Part shown: in pieces, positions 8,556 through 19,381 of the stretch
Position numbering within the stretch: the stretch's first letter is position 1
How the letters are laid out: every line of letters begins with the position of its first letter
Origin: Burkholderia lata
GTDB lineage: Bacteria; Pseudomonadota; Gammaproteobacteria; Burkholderiales; Burkholderiaceae
Assembly: GCF_000012945.1 (NCBI RefSeq)
Contig: NC_007511.1
Coordinates: forward strand, 2,914,001-2,978,000
Direction: 5' to 3'
Length of the DNA: 64,000 nucleotides
The notes under the pieces: model-generated
Database searches by the model: none
What the model was told of the DNA's origin: nothing
The model's input: only the letters and a program-made list of their open reading frames with translations
Made by a program: the position numbers and the translations under genes

Positions 8556-10559
8556 TCAGGCGATCAGCCTGAGCTTTCTCGTCTCCGCGAGCCACGCCTC
8601 AAACGCCTGTGCCGGCATCGGGCGGGCGTAGTAGTAGCCCTGCGCATGATCGACGTCGAGCTGCTTGAGGAATTCGGCTTCCGCATGCGTTTCGACGCCC
8701 TCGGCGACCACCGCGAAATTCAGCGCCTTCGCGAGCGACACAACCGAGCGCACCAGCGCCTGCGAGCGCGGATTGCGGTCGATGGCCGTGATGAACGTGC
8801 GATCGAGCTTGATCGCGTCGAGCGGCAGGCGCGACAACTGCGACAGCGACGAATAGCCAGTGCCGAAATCGTCGAGATGGATCTCCGCGCCAAGCTGGCG
8901 GAACTGCCGCATCAAGCCGTTGGCCGCGTCTTCGTCCTCGATGAAGCAGCTCTCGGTCAGCTCGATGTCGAGCAGGCCGGGCTTGAGCCCCGCCGCGTCG
9001 AGGATCGACGCCATCTGGTGCACGATGTTCATGTCCTGCAACTGCCGCGCGGACACGTTCACCGCGATCCGGATGCCGAGCCCCTTCGCCTTCCATGCGG
9101 CGGCCTGCGCGGCCGCGGTACGCATCACCCAGCGCCCGAGCGGCGCGATCAGGCCCGACTCCTCCGCGAAGCGGATGAACTCGACCGGCGCGACGAGCCC
9201 GCGATCGGGCGACTGCCAGCGGACCAGCGCCTCGACCCCGTGCACGTCGCCGGTCGCGATATCGACGACCGGCTGGTAGTGCAGCACGAACTGCTCCTCT
9301 TCGAGCGCTTTGCGCAGGTTCGTGTCGAGCCACATGTACTTCGCGACCTTCTGGTTCATCTCCAGCGAGAACACGCGATACGTATGCTTGCCCTCTTCCT
9401 TCGCGACGTACATGGCCGTATCGGCGCTGCGGATCAGCGTCTCGAGCGAATCGCCGTGCTGCGGATGCATCGCGATGCCGATCGAGCAGCTCGTGTAGAC
9501 CTCCATCAGCCCGAGATGAATCGGCGTGCGCAGCCGTTCGAGAATGATCTGCGCGGTCGCTTCGAGCAGCGGCCGCGTGCCGTGCTCGAACAGCACGAGG
9601 AATTCGTCGCCACCGAGCCGCGCGAGCGTCGCGCCGGACGGCAGGCAACCGCTGATGATCGCCGACACGTCCTGCAGCAGCCGGTCGCCGGTGATGTGCC
9701 CGTAGTGATCGTTGACGCGCTTGAAGTTGTCGAGATCGAGGAACAGGATGCCGACCTGCCCGCGCGTCGCGGCCGTCTCGGCCGCGATCGCCGCGTGGAT
9801 GCGCTCGCTGATCGCATGGCGGTTCGGCAGGCCGGTCAGCACGTCGGTGTTCGCGAGTTCGCTGAGCCGCTGCTGCGCGCTGCGCTCCTCGGTAATGTCG
9901 ATGCCCGAGCAGATCAGGAACTGCTCTTCGACGCCGCTGCCGCTCTGCACGAACTTGTTGCGGAACTGGAACAGGCGCGGCCCGTTGACCGTGTTGATGT
10001 AGCGCTCGACCGCGAACGAGTGGTTGCTCGCGAAAAAGCCCGTGATGTTGCTGCGCGACTGCGCGCCCTGCTCGGGGGTCATGAACAGCTCGAACGCGCT
10101 GCGGCCGATCACGTCGACCTCGCGCTTGCCCGTCACTTCCTCGCACAGGCGGTTGAAGCGCTGCACCATCCCGTTGCGGTCGAGAATCACCACGAGCGAA
10201 TTCACTTCGGACACGACCTGCTCGGCGAACGCAAGCCCGTTCGCGAGATCGCCCGCGACGGACTCGGCATCGGAATAGGCGGACGCCGTGCCGGCCCAGT
10301 TGGTCGTGTCGACCTTCCGGCCGACGAGATGGAGGCGAACCGGTTCGCCGAACAGCGTGATGTCGAGCACGAGGTGCGACGTGACACCGGTCAGCGCGCG
10401 GATGTGCGCGGCCTGTTCGCCCGTCAGCGCGACGGCAACGTTGGTCAGGCCGCGGACGGCCGCCAGTTCGAGTGCATTGCTGTCGCTGCCGAGACGCCAG
10501 CAGGGGCTGCGCGTACCGACGTGCGCCTCGAGCACCGCGCTATCGTTTTCGTCATCCAT
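8556..10559 (-). CDS. rpfR: BDSF receptor and cyclic-di-GMP enzyme RpfR
   Basis: 667 aa. Domains in order: N-terminal RpfF-interaction (FI) domain (about 1-95), PAS domain that binds BDSF (about 105-220), GGDEF domain with intact GGDEF at 316-320, EAL domain with intact EAL at 443-445 and the metal/catalytic stretch LDDFGTGYSS. In Burkholderia, BDSF binding to PAS stimulates phosphodiesterase activity and lowers cyclic-di-GMP, controlling biofilm, motility and virulence; the FI domain binds and restrains RpfF. Both output motifs are intact, so both activities are possible. Confidence 0.95.
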   Translation of the reverse strand: MDDENDSAVLEAHVGTRSPCWRLGSDSNALELAAVRGLTNVAVALTGEQAAHIRALTGVTSHLVLDITLFGEPVRLHLVGRKVDTTNWAGTASAYSDAESVAGDLANGLAFAEQVVSEVNSLVVILDRNGMVQRFNRLCEEVTGKREVDVIGRSAFELFMTPEQGAQSRSNITGFFASNHSFAVERYINTVNGPRLFQFRNKFVQSGSGVEEQFLICSGIDITEERSAQQRLSELANTDVLTGLPNRHAISERIHAAIAAETAATRGQVGILFLDLDNFKRVNDHYGHITGDRLLQDVSAIISGCLPSGATLARLGGDEFLVLFEHGTRPLLEATAQIILERLRTPIHLGLMEVYTSCSIGIAMHPQHGDSLETLIRSADTAMYVAKEEGKHTYRVFSLEMNQKVAKYMWLDTNLRKALEEEQFVLHYQPVVDIATGDVHGVEALVRWQSPDRGLVAPVEFIRFAEESGLIAPLGRWVMRTAAAQAAAWKAKGLGIRIAVNVSARQLQDMNIVHQMASILDAAGLKPGLLDIELTESCFIEDEDAANGLMRQFRQLGAEIHLDDFGTGYSSLSQLSRLPLDAIKLDRTFITAIDRNPRSQALVRSVVSLAKALNFAVVAEGVETHAEAEFLKQLDVDHAQGYYYARPMPAQAFEAWLAETRKLRLIA

Positions 10560-11123
10560 GAAGACGCCCCGATCCAGAAAAAACGCACAGTGTAGACGGA
10601 GGCGAGCCGGCCGACCGCCGTTCCGGGCCGCGCATCGTGCGCGCCCGGCAAGGCGACCGTGATTGCCGTGATGATGGGCCTCGTCCCGTACTTGTTTCCC
10701 GCTAATGCGACCCGGCGTTCGCGCGTCATGCGCGCAGGTGCTGCCTAACGAATGATGAGAGCCATCTTATCAAATGACGATCAGGATTGGCACTCACATT
10801 TAGAGCAGAGTGTCAAGGAATTGGGACTCGATTGGCAAGCCGGATTTTTCATGATTGGCAGCTCGCTCAATTCCAGTTGCGGCGGTGCGCAACGGGTTCG
10901 GCGAATCGGGCTGAGTGCCCCGCCAGGCGGGCGTTTGCGGCTGATTCCGGCAATCGCGGAAAGCGCTGTGACAAGACCATGACGACAGGGTCGGATCGCC
11001 GTCAAGCGACCCGACTTTCCGTCGAATTTGATTCTTTTTGTGCGTTAATGCGCGACTTTATTCCACAGTCCGTTGCAATGCCGTTCGAGCACCGGCGTGG
11101 GGCGCCGGTGCCGGTTGCACGGC
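10560..11123. other. Intergenic region upstream of rpfR
   Basis: 564 bp without a convincing gene. A segment at about 10750-10870 is clearly lower in GC than its surroundings and contains ATTGGCA three times in the same orientation (10786-10792, 10831-10837, 10854-10860). A 76-codon frame from 10752 spans it but has no good ribosome binding site and no recognisable product. The region may carry rpfR control sites or a degraded gene. Confidence 0.45.
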
Positions 11124-14100
11124 TCAGCCCGCCGCGCCGTATCCGCCGCCGCCCGGCGTTTCGACGACGAATACGTCACCCGCCGCCATCTGCGCGCGGC
11201 CGATATGGTCGAGCGCCTCGACCGTGCCGTCCGCGCGCTCGATCGTGTTGCGGCCGAGCGCGCCGGCCTCGCCGCCCGCCGCACCGAACGGCGCGTGGAT
11301 CCGGTTGTTCGACAGGATCGACGCGGTCATCGGCTCCAGGAAGCGGATGCGCCGCACCGCGCCGTCGCCGCCGCGCCAGCGCCCACCGCCGCCCGATCCG
11401 GCGCGGATCCGGTGCGAGTCGAGCCGCACCGGGTAGCGCCATTCGAGCACCTCCGGATCGGTGAGCCGCGAGTTCGTCATGTGCGTCTGCACCGCGCCGA
11501 CGCCCGCAAAACCGTCGCCGGCGCCACTGCCGCCCGCAATCGTCTCGTAGTACTGGTAGCGATCGTTGCCGAATGTGAAGTTATTCATCGTTCCCTGGCT
11601 CGACGCGACGCAGCCGAGCGCGCCGTACAGCGCGTTGGTGATGGCCGACGACGTCTCGACGTTGCCCGACACGACCGCCGCCGGATACTCGGGGTTCAGC
11701 ATCGAGCGGGCGGGCACGATCACCGTGAGCGGCTTCAGGCAGCCGGCGTTCAGCGGGATGTCGTCGCCGACCAGCGTGCGGAACACGTACAGCACGGCCG
11801 CCATGCAGACGGCCTTCGGCGCGTTGAAGTTGTTGTCGAGCTGCGCGGACGTGCCCGTGAAATCGATTTCCGCGCGCCGCGCCGCCTGGTCGACGCGGAT
11901 CGCGACGCGAATCTCCGCACCGTTGTCGAGCGCGTAGCGGTACGCGCCGTCCTGCAGCGCGCCGATCACGCGCCGCACGGCTTCTTCCGCGTTGTCCTGC
12001 ACGTGCCCCATGAACGCGAGCACGACGTCGCGGCCGAACTGCGCGACCATCCGGCGCAGCTCGTCGACGCCCTTCTGGTTCGCGGCGACCTGCGCGCGCA
12101 GGTCGGCCATGTTCTGCTCGACGTTGCGCGCCGGGTAGCGGCCCGACGCGAGCAGCCCACGGGTCTCCGCATCGCGCAGCGTGCCGGCCGACACCAGCTG
12201 CCAGTTGTCGATCAGCACGCCCTCCTCGTCGATGTGGGTCGAATCGGGCGGCATCGAGCCCGGCGTCGTGCCGCCAATGTCCGCGTGGTGACCGCGCGAG
12301 CCGACGTAGAACAGCGGCGCGTCCGAGCCGTCCGCGAACACCGGCGTGATGACCGTCACGTCCGGCAGGTGCGTGCCGCCGTGATACGGGTCGTTCAACA
12401 TGAACACGTCGCCGTCGCGCATGCGGCCGCGGTTGCGCTCGATCACCGTGCGGATGCTCTCGCCCATCGAGCCGAGGTGTACGGGCATGTGCGGCGCGTT
12501 CGCGATCAGGTTGCCGTCGCCGTCGAAGATCGCGCACGAGAAGTCGAGGCGCTCCTTGATGTTCACCGAGTACGCGGTGTTCTGCAGCCGCAGCCCCATC
12601 TGCTCGGCAATCGACATGAACAGGTTGTTGAAGATCTCGAGCCGCACCGGATCGGCGTCGGTGCCGAGCGAGCGGCGCGTCGGCAGCGGCGTGGTGCGTG
12701 TCAGCACGAGGTTGCCCTGCGCGGTCATCTCGGCGCGCCAGCCGGGCTCGACGACGGTCGTGCCGTTCTTCTCCGCGACGATTGCCGGGCCGTCGATCGC
12801 GTCGCCGGCCAGCAGCGTGTCGCGCACGTACAGCGCCGCGTCGTGCCATTGGCCACCGGAATAAAAGCGCACCGCGGAATGGGCGCGCAGCGCGGCATCG
12901 TCGCCGTTGCCTGCGTTGCGCGGCGCGAGCGGCGCGATCTCCACCGGCGCGTCCGAGCGGCCGATCGCCTCGACCGACGCGAGCTCGGCGACGAGCGGCG
13001 TGCCCGGCATCAGGAACGCGTAGCGCTGCCGGTATGCGGCCTCGAACGCCTGCTGCATCTCGGCGACGCTGCCCGCCGGCACGTCGAGCGCCGAATCGGT
13101 GCCCTGGTAGCGCAGGTGCACGCGCCGCTCGATCGCGATCCGCGCCGGCGGCACGCCCTGTTCGAGCAGCGCGCCGACCGCCTCGTCGGCCAGCCGGTCG
13201 AGCGCCGCATTCAGCGCCGGCAGCGAATCGTCCGACAACACGGCCTCGACCGCGCGCTCGCGCATCGCGGTCTGGTCGGCGAGGCCCATCCCGTACGCGG
13301 AAAGCACACCCGCGAGCGGATGCGCGAACACCTGCGTCATCCCGAGCGCGTCGGCCACGCCGCACGCGTGCTGGCCGCCCGCGCCGCCGAAGGTCGTCAG
13401 CACGTAGCGCGACACGTCGTGGCCGCGCTGCACGGAGATCTTCTTGATCGCGTTCGCCATGCTGCCGATCGCGATTTCCAGGAAACCTTCAGCGAGCGCC
13501 TCGGGCGTCTCGCGCCGCCCGGTGGCCGCGTGGATCTCGTCGGCGAGCGCCGCGAACTTCGCGACCACGCCGTCGCGGTCGAGCGGTTCGTCCGCGTGCG
13601 GGCCGAATACGCGCGGGAAATGATCGGGCTGGATCTTGCCGAGCATCACGTTGCAGTCGGTCACCGTCAGCGGGCCGCCGCGCCGGTACGCGGCCGGCCC
13701 CGGGTTCGCGCCGGCCGATTCGGGCCCGACGCGCAGCCGCGCGCCGTCGAAGCCGAGCACCGAGCCGCCGCCCGCGGCCACCGTATGGATGCTCATCATC
13801 GGCGCGCGCATCCGCACGCCGGCCACCTGCGTCTCGAACACGCGCTCGAACTCGCCGTGGTAGTGCGACACGTCGGTCGACGTGCCGCCCATGTCGAAGC
13901 CGATCACACGCTCGAAGCCGGCCGCCTGCGCGGCGCGCACCATCCCGACGATGCCGCCGGCCGGGCCCGACAGGATCGCGTCCTTGCCCTGGAACGCGTC
14001 GGCGCGCGTCAGCCCGCCGCTGCTCTGCATGAACTGCAGGTTCACGCCCGGCATCTCGTGCGCGACCTGCTCGACATAGCGGCGCAGGATCGGCGACAGG

Positions 14101-14774
14101 TATGCGTCGACGACGGTCGTATCGCCGCGCGACACCATCTTCATCAACGGCGACACCTCGTGCGACACCGACACCTGCGTGAAGCCGATGCGGCGCGCCA
14201 GTTCCGCCAGCGCGCGTTCGTGCGCGGTGTAGCGATAGCCGTGGATCAGCACGATCGCGAGCGCACGTACGCCCGAGTCGAACACGCGGCGCAGCGATGC
14301 TTCGGCGCCTTGCGCATCGAACGGCACGACGATGTCGCCGTGCGCGCCGATGCGTTCGTCGATCTCGACGACGGTCTCGTACAGCGCGTCGGGCAGCACG
14401 ATGTCGAGATCGAACAGCCTCGGCCGGTTCTGGTACGCGATGCGCAGCACGTCGCGGAAGCCGCGCGTCGTCGCGAGCGCCGTGCGTTCGCCCTTGCGTT
14501 CGAGCAGCGCGTTGGTCGCGACCGTCGTGCCCATCTTCACCATGTCGACGCGCGCGGGCGTGATCGGCTCGCCGGCCGCGAGGCCGAGCAGGTGGCGGAT
14601 CCCGGCCACGGCCGCGTCGCGGTACTGCTCGGGGTTCTCCGACAGCAGTTTGTGCGTGACGAGCGTGCCGTCGGGCCGGCGCGCGACGATGTCGGTGAAC
14701 GTGCCGCCGCGGTCGATCCAGAATTGCCAGCGTGCGGTGTCGGAGGGAACGGGGGAAAGGTGTCGGTCAGTCAT
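11124..14774 (-). CDS. 5-oxoprolinase (fused HyuA-HyuB type, ATP-hydrolysing)
   Basis: 1216 aa from ATG 14774. The N-terminal half is a HyuA-type domain with ATP-binding motifs [11 protein letters not shown] (about 19-29) and later [12 protein letters not shown]. The C-terminal half, from about residue 685 ([17 protein letters not shown]), is HyuB-type and ends in the Gly-rich [14 protein letters not shown]. The single-chain fusion is the architecture of ATP-dependent 5-oxoprolinase, converting 5-oxoproline to glutamate. It lies downstream of a D-glutamate-cyclase-like gene and an MFS carrier, which fits use of 5-oxo-proline or D-glutamate. A longer start at 14858 is possible but would overlap the candidate terminator. 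Confidence 0.88.
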   Translation of the reverse strand: MTDRHLSPVPSDTARWQFWIDRGGTFTDIVARRPDGTLVTHKLLSENPEQYRDAAVAGIRHLLGLAAGEPITPARVDMVKMGTTVATNALLERKGERTALATTRGFRDVLRIAYQNRPRLFDLDIVLPDALYETVVEIDERIGAHGDIVVPFDAQGAEASLRRVFDSGVRALAIVLIHGYRYTAHERALAELARRIGFTQVSVSHEVSPLMKMVSRGDTTVVDAYLSPILRRYVEQVAHEMPGVNLQFMQSSGGLTRADAFQGKDAILSGPAGGIVGMVRAAQAAGFERVIGFDMGGTSTDVSHYHGEFERVFETQVAGVRMRAPMMSIHTVAAGGGSVLGFDGARLRVGPESAGANPGPAAYRRGGPLTVTDCNVMLGKIQPDHFPRVFGPHADEPLDRDGVVAKFAALADEIHAATGRRETPEALAEGFLEIAIGSMANAIKKISVQRGHDVSRYVLTTFGGAGGQHACGVADALGMTQVFAHPLAGVLSAYGMGLADQTAMRERAVEAVLSDDSLPALNAALDRLADEAVGALLEQGVPPARIAIERRVHLRYQGTDSALDVPAGSVAEMQQAFEAAYRQRYAFLMPGTPLVAELASVEAIGRSDAPVEIAPLAPRNAGNGDDAALRAHSAVRFYSGGQWHDAALYVRDTLLAGDAIDGPAIVAEKNGTTVVEPGWRAEMTAQGNLVLTRTTPLPTRRSLGTDADPVRLEIFNNLFMSIAEQMGLRLQNTAYSVNIKERLDFSCAIFDGDGNLIANAPHMPVHLGSMGESIRTVIERNRGRMRDGDVFMLNDPYHGGTHLPDVTVITPVFADGSDAPLFYVGSRGHHADIGGTTPGSMPPDSTHIDEEGVLIDNWQLVSAGTLRDAETRGLLASGRYPARNVEQNMADLRAQVAANQKGVDELRRMVAQFGRDVVLAFMGHVQDNAEEAVRRVIGALQDGAYRYALDNGAEIRVAIRVDQAARRAEIDFTGTSAQLDNNFNAPKAVCMAAVLYVFRTLVGDDIPLNAGCLKPLTVIVPARSMLNPEYPAAVVSGNVETSSAITNALYGALGCVASSQGTMNNFTFGNDRYQYYETIAGGSGAGDGFAGVGAVQTHMTNSRLTDPEVLEWRYPVRLDSHRIRAGSGGGGRWRGGDGAVRRIRFLEPMTASILSNNRIHAPFGAAGGEAGALGRNTIERADGTVEALDHIGRAQMAAGDVFVVETPGGGGYGAAG

Positions 14775-14863
14775 GATGTCGGGTCGATGCGTCGTGGAAT
14801 CGTAGGACGAGCGCCGCCGCACGGCGCGCGTCGCGCGCCGTGTCACGGGGTCGGTCAAAGGGG

Positions 14864-14888
14864 AAGAAAAACGAAGGGCGGAGCGCCC
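14864..14888 (-). terminator. Weak candidate terminator after the MFS gene
   Basis: Read leftward, GGGCG-CTC-CGCCC (14876-14888) is followed by TTCGTTTTTC. The stem is only 5 bp. If it works, 5-oxoprolinase needs its own promoter or read-through. Confidence 0.3.
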
Positions 14889-14894
14889 CGCCGC

Positions 14895-16193
14895 TTATGC
14901 GGCGTCGAGTTCGCGGCCGCGTGTCTCGGGCAGCGTCAGCGCGGCGACGATCACCACGCCGTACGCGGCGACCGCGAAGATGCCGATGCTCATGCCGAGC
15001 CCGTATTGCTTGGACAGCGCGCCGATCAGGAACGGGAACAGCGCACCGATTGCGCGGCCCACGTTGTAGCAGAAGCCCTGGCCGGAGCCGCGCACGCGGG
15101 TCGGGAACAGTTCGGTGAGGAACGCGCCCATTCCGGAGAAGATGCCCGATGCGAAGAAGCCGAGCGGGAAGCCGAGCCACAGCATCGATGCGTTGGTCAG
15201 GTTCAGCGACGTGTACGCGAATGCGATCACCATCGAGCCGACCGCGAACAGGATGAAGTTCGGCTTGCGGCCAAGGCGGTCGGTCAGGTACGCGCTCGTC
15301 AGGTAGCCGACCCACGAGCCGAAGATGATCATCGCGAGATAGCCGCCGGTACCCATCACCGTGAGGTGACGCTCGGTCTTCAGGAAGGTCGGCAGCCACG
15401 TCGTGATCGCGTAGTAGCCGCCCTGCGCGCCGGTCGTCAGCAGCGCCGCGCGCAGCGTCGTCGTGATCAGCTTCGGCGCGAAGATCTCGGTGAGGCGCGG
15501 CGCATCGGCCACTTTCGCCTGCGCGGCCTTCTCCTTCTCGTAGACGTCCGGCTCTTTCACGTAGCGGCGGATCGCGACGACCAGCAGCGCCGGTGCCAGC
15601 CCGACGAGGAACAGCGCGCGCCACGCCTGCTCGGCCGGCAGCACCGAGAACAGCAGCGCATACAGCAGCGCGCACAGCCCCCAGCCGATCGCCCAGCCCG
15701 ACTGCACGAGGCCGACCGCCTTGCCGCGATCGCGCGCGCGGATCACCTCGCCGATCAGCACCGCGCCGGCCGTCCATTCGCCGCCGAAGCCGAAGCCCAT
15801 CAGTGCGCGCGCCGCGACCAGCTGGTGGTAGTTCTGCGCGAGCCCGCACAGCGCGGTGAACACGGCGAACCACAGCACGGTGAGCTGCAGCGTGCGCACG
15901 CGGCCGATCCGGTCGGACAGGATCCCGGCGATCCAGCCGCCGAGCGCCGACGCGAGCAGCGTGATCGTGCCGATGAAGCCCGCATCCGCGAGCGAGATGC
16001 CCCAGGTCGCGACGAGCGTCGGGATCACGAACGACAGCATCTGCGTGTCCATCCCGTCGAGCATGTAGCCGACCTTGCAGCTCCAGAACGCGCGGCGCTC
16101 GCGCGGCTGCGCATCCGCGTACCACGAGAACAGGCCGTTGCGCTCGGGGCTCGCGGGCTCCGCGGCGTTCGCCGCGAGGGTCTTGCTTTCCAT
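14895..16193 (-). CDS. MFS transporter, metabolite:H+ symporter type
   Basis: 432 aa, twelve predicted membrane helices. The N-terminal part has GYMLDGMDTQMLSFVIPTL and the loop-2/3 signature GWIAGILSDRIGRVRTL, typical of the aromatic-acid/sugar-acid symporter branch. ATG 16193 has a GGAG ribosome binding site. It sits between the hydro-lyase (78 bp upstream) and 5-oxoprolinase genes on the same strand, so its likely cargo is 5-oxoproline, glutamate or a related acid (inference from context). Confidence 0.85.
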   Translation of the reverse strand: MESKTLAANAAEPASPERNGLFSWYADAQPRERRAFWSCKVGYMLDGMDTQMLSFVIPTLVATWGISLADAGFIGTITLLASALGGWIAGILSDRIGRVRTLQLTVLWFAVFTALCGLAQNYHQLVAARALMGFGFGGEWTAGAVLIGEVIRARDRGKAVGLVQSGWAIGWGLCALLYALLFSVLPAEQAWRALFLVGLAPALLVVAIRRYVKEPDVYEKEKAAQAKVADAPRLTEIFAPKLITTTLRAALLTTGAQGGYYAITTWLPTFLKTERHLTVMGTGGYLAMIIFGSWVGYLTSAYLTDRLGRKPNFILFAVGSMVIAFAYTSLNLTNASMLWLGFPLGFFASGIFSGMGAFLTELFPTRVRGSGQGFCYNVGRAIGALFPFLIGALSKQYGLGMSIGIFAVAAYGVVIVAALTLPETRGRELDAA

Positions 16194-16271
16194 GGTGGTG
16201 CTCCTGTCGTTATGCGCCGTCGAATGGCAATCGTGCGTGCGGTTTGTCGTGCGGGTGGTCGTCGCCCGAAA

Positions 16272-17054
16272 TCAGAATACGGCCAGCGACGCGTTCGTGA
16301 TGTCGGTCATCAGCATGTGGCCGGGCGTATGCGCGATCGCGATCGGCAGCTTCGCGTCCATCAGCGCGGTTTGCGGCGTCACGCCGCACGCCCAGAACAC
16401 CGGCAGCTCGCCGTCGCGGATCGTCACCGCGTCGCCGAACTCGGGGGCATTCAGATCGGCGATGCCCAGTTCGCGCGGATCGCCGAGATGAATCGGCGCG
16501 CCATGCACGCCGGGGAACCGGCTCGTGATCTGCACCGCGCGGATCGCGTCGGCGCCGCGCATCGGCCGCATCGACACGACGAGCTGGCCGCCGAAGATCC
16601 CCGCGCGGCGATTCGGAATCGACGTGCGGTACATCGGCACGTTGCGCCCCTCCTCGACGTGGCGCAAGCCAATCCCTTCGCGGGCCAGCATGTCCTCGAA
16701 CGAGAACGAGCAGCCGATCGCGAACACGACGAAATCGTCGCGCCACAGCGCTTCCAGCGATTCGACGCGTTCGGTCAGGCGGCCGTCGCGGTAGACGTTG
16801 TAGCTCGGCACGTCGGTGCGGATGTCGAGATCCTCGCCGAGCGCGTCGACCCGGAACGCGCCCGGTTCGCCGACGCCCAGCAGCGGGCAGGCTTTCGGGT
16901 TCGCCTGGCAGAAGCGCAGGAAATCGTGCGCGACCGCTTCAGGCAGGATCGCGAGGTTCGCTTGCGCGTACGGGCCGCAGTGGCCGGCGGTCGGGCCGCG
17001 GAACGCGCCGTGGCGCACGGACTGGCGGAATTCGGAAGGCGTCATGGTGGTCAA
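16272..17054 (-). CDS. Putative hydro-lyase, DUF1445 / D-glutamate cyclase family
   Basis: 260 aa, the normal length for the family. Recognisable stretches are the N-terminal [43 protein letters not shown] and near the end FWACGVTPQ and [10 protein letters not shown]. Mammalian D-glutamate cyclase of this family converts D-glutamate to 5-oxo-D-proline. Its placement with a 5-oxoprolinase makes the pair a plausible route from D-glutamate to L-glutamate pool or from an analogue. First gene of the unit, divergent from a LysR gene. Confidence 0.85.
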   Translation of the reverse strand: MTTMTPSEFRQSVRHGAFRGPTAGHCGPYAQANLAILPEAVAHDFLRFCQANPKACPLLGVGEPGAFRVDALGEDLDIRTDVPSYNVYRDGRLTERVESLEALWRDDFVVFAIGCSFSFEDMLAREGIGLRHVEEGRNVPMYRTSIPNRRAGIFGGQLVVSMRPMRGADAIRAVQITSRFPGVHGAPIHLGDPRELGIADLNAPEFGDAVTIRDGELPVFWACGVTPQTALMDAKLPIAIAHTPGHMLMTDITNASLAVF

Positions 17055-17256
17055 GGCTTGTGGCAGATCGGTATGTCGTCGGGATGACGGTGCCGTGTCA
17101 TCGGATACGGCGAAGAATAGAAAAGAAAAAATTTTGTCGCCAACGAGTTTTTTTGCGCTTCGTGTATAGAATTTCTTAACGGATCTTGGGGTTTTCCCCG
17201 GCTTCGTTCACTTTTCCTCACCGGCAAAGTGCGCATCCACCCTCCGTCCGGCCGCC

Positions 17257-18189
17257 ATGAACACGCGTTTTCTCGAAACCTTCGTCACGCTCGCGAAGCT
17301 GCGCAACTTCCGCACGACGGCCGCCGCGCTGCACGCGACGCCGGCCGCGATCTCGCAGCGCCTGAAGGCGCTCGAGGACGAACTACAGACGGTACTCGTC
17401 GACCGCGACAGCCGCGAGTTCCGGCTCACGCCGAACGGCGAATACCTGCTCGGCTATGCGAAAGCCGTGGTCGAGGCGACCCAGGAGCTGCAGGCCGCCG
17501 CGTCCGGCGAGAGCGCACTGCGCGGCAAGCTGCGGCTCGGCGTGATCGAGACCGTCGTGCACAGCTGGCTGCCGCACTACATGCGGCGGCTCGCGGCCGA
17601 CTATCCGCAGCTCGAGATCGACCTGACCGTCGACGTCAGCGTCGTGCTGCAACGCCGGCTGATGGCGGGCGAGCTCGACCTGATCATCCGCGTGGAAGGC
17701 AGCGACGAGGCGTCGGTCGTGTGCGATGCGCTCGCGAACTATCCGGTGCGCTGGATCGCGCGCGCGGGGCTGCTGCCGAACACGCGCACGGGGCTGGCGC
17801 GGCAGGTGCTGCGCCAGCCGATTCTCACCTACGGGCGCGGTACGGCGCCCCATCGTGCGCTCGAGGATATCGTCCGCACGCTCGCGCACGCGCACGGCGT
17901 GCCGCTGTCGGACACGCGCATCACCGGGTCGCCGTCGATCTCGGTGATCGTGCAGCTCGTGCGCGACGGATTTGGCGTGGCGGCGATTCCGGTGCTGTTC
18001 GTCGATGCGTTGATCGAAAGCGGTGAAGTCGTGGAGCTGCCGCTACAGCCGTCGCCGCCGTCGATCGTCGTGTCGATGTCGCGACGAGCCGATGCGCCGC
18101 GGTTCGTGCATGGCGCGTCGATTGCGGCGCGGGCCGCATGTCACGAGTATTGCGAGAAGAGCAAGCGGTTGCTGGTCGAAGCGCTTTGA
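17257..18189 (+). CDS. LysR-family regulator of the 5-oxoprolinase unit
   Basis: 310 aa. N-terminal winged helix-turn-helix (MNTRFLETFVTLAKLRNFRT..., residues 1-60) and LysR substrate-binding domain from about 90. It is divergent from the hydro-lyase gene across 202 bp; that gap is AT-rich and contains the run TATAGAATTTC and A/T tracts suitable for divergent promoters. By LysR habit it probably activates the leftward unit in response to its substrate. Confidence 0.9.
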   Translation: MNTRFLETFVTLAKLRNFRTTAAALHATPAAISQRLKALEDELQTVLVDRDSREFRLTPNGEYLLGYAKAVVEATQELQAAASGESALRGKLRLGVIETVVHSWLPHYMRRLAADYPQLEIDLTVDVSVVLQRRLMAGELDLIIRVEGSDEASVVCDALANYPVRWIARAGLLPNTRTGLARQVLRQPILTYGRGTAPHRALEDIVRTLAHAHGVPLSDTRITGSPSISVIVQLVRDGFGVAAIPVLFVDALIESGEVVELPLQPSPPSIVVSMSRRADAPRFVHGASIAARAACHEYCEKSKRLLVEAL

Positions 18190-18357
18190 TGCGGTGCGGG
18201 CCGGTGGATGGCGAGGTCGGGCATCCGGCACGCATTCGACATCGCCGCGCGAATCGCCCACAATCCCCAGCGACGCGTGGCCGCCACGCGTCGTGAATGC
18301 CGGCACGGCCGTCCGGCATTGACCGCTTCGCACGCCCCTGCACAACAAGAAGGCAAC

Positions 18358-19290
18358 ATGCAGACACGCACCGCTTCCGCTCGCCTGAACCTCGCGCGCG
18401 CCGTCATCGTCGCGCTGTACGTCGTGTCACTGCTGCTGCCGGTCGCCGCCGAACCGCCGAATGCGGCCGGCGCCGTGACCTGGCTGCGCGGTTATATGGT
18501 GCTCGCGATCGGCCCGCTCGCAATCCTCGACCTGCAATTTGCGTGGCTCGGCAACCCGCTGCTGCTCGTTGCGCTGATCAAGCCGAACCGAATCGTGTCC
18601 GCGCTGATTGCGGTGGCCGTGGTGTTCGCGCTCGGATGGCACACGATCCCGACCGGCCCGGACTTCAAGCCGATCCACGCGTTCGGCATCGGGTACTACC
18701 TGTGGATGGCAGCGATGGTCGGCGGCGCCGCGTTGCCGTGGATCGGTGGGCGCCTGAAGCAGGATGCCGCCGCGCCAGCGGCGGCGATCGCGCCGGATGC
18801 CCCGGCCGCATCGATCGATCCGATGGATTTCATTGATCCGATGGATGCGATGGAGGCCGCCGAGCGTGCCGATTCCGGCGGCGCGGCGCAACTCGACACC
18901 GCACCGTCACCGCCCGTTTCGCCGATTCCGCCGAGCCACTGGACCGTGACCGCGACCGATACGCGTATCGACGTGACCGATCACAACGGCGCAACGCACG
19001 GAATCGCGCTGTCCGACCTTGGCGCGGTCGTGATCGAAACCAACGACCAGGGGCCGTACGGGTCGTCCGTCTGGTGGATCCTGTTCGATACGAACAAGCA
19101 GTTCGCGTGCGGGTTCCCGCAGGGCGCCGACGGCGCGAAAGCGGCGGTCGACCGGCTGCTCGACCTGCCGGGCATCGATCACCGCAAGGTCATCGACGCG
19201 CAGACGTCGGTCAGGAACGCGATGTTCCCGATCTGGCAGCGTGCGGCGCGGGTGGAGGCGAAAGACGGTGAAGCGCAACGGGCCGACTGA
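18358..19290 (+). CDS. Membrane protein with cytoplasmic or periplasmic C-terminal domain
   Basis: 310 aa from ATG 18358 (AGAAGG upstream). Four hydrophobic segments within the first 140 residues, then a Pro/Ala/Asp-rich linker (about 140-190) with the repeat DPMDFIDPMDAME, then a soluble domain of about 120 residues starting WTVTATDTRIDVTDHNG. The soluble part resembles PH-like beta domains of bacterial membrane proteins only loosely. No family recognised and no operon partner. Confidence 0.7.
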   Translation: MQTRTASARLNLARAVIVALYVVSLLLPVAAEPPNAAGAVTWLRGYMVLAIGPLAILDLQFAWLGNPLLLVALIKPNRIVSALIAVAVVFALGWHTIPTGPDFKPIHAFGIGYYLWMAAMVGGAALPWIGGRLKQDAAAPAAAIAPDAPAASIDPMDFIDPMDAMEAAERADSGGAAQLDTAPSPPVSPIPPSHWTVTATDTRIDVTDHNGATHGIALSDLGAVVIETNDQGPYGSSVWWILFDTNKQFACGFPQGADGAKAAVDRLLDLPGIDHRKVIDAQTSVRNAMFPIWQRAARVEAKDGEAQRAD

Positions 19291-19381
19291 ATCCGCGTCG
19301 CAGCAAAGTTGAAGGGCACGGACGTGGAGACTCACGGCCGTGCCCCTGTCACCCGGCATCAGCCAGCCGGGGTCACCTTCT

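Noticed and set aside
10752..10982. 76-codon frame in the low-GC patch upstream of rpfR
   Set aside because: No ribosome binding site and no recognisable domain; kept only as a note on composition.
11073..17087. 2004-codon rightward frame across the 5-oxoprolinase region
   Set aside because: A shadow frame kept open by GC bias; it spans three clear genes of the other strand and their gaps and is dominated by Arg, Ala and His.
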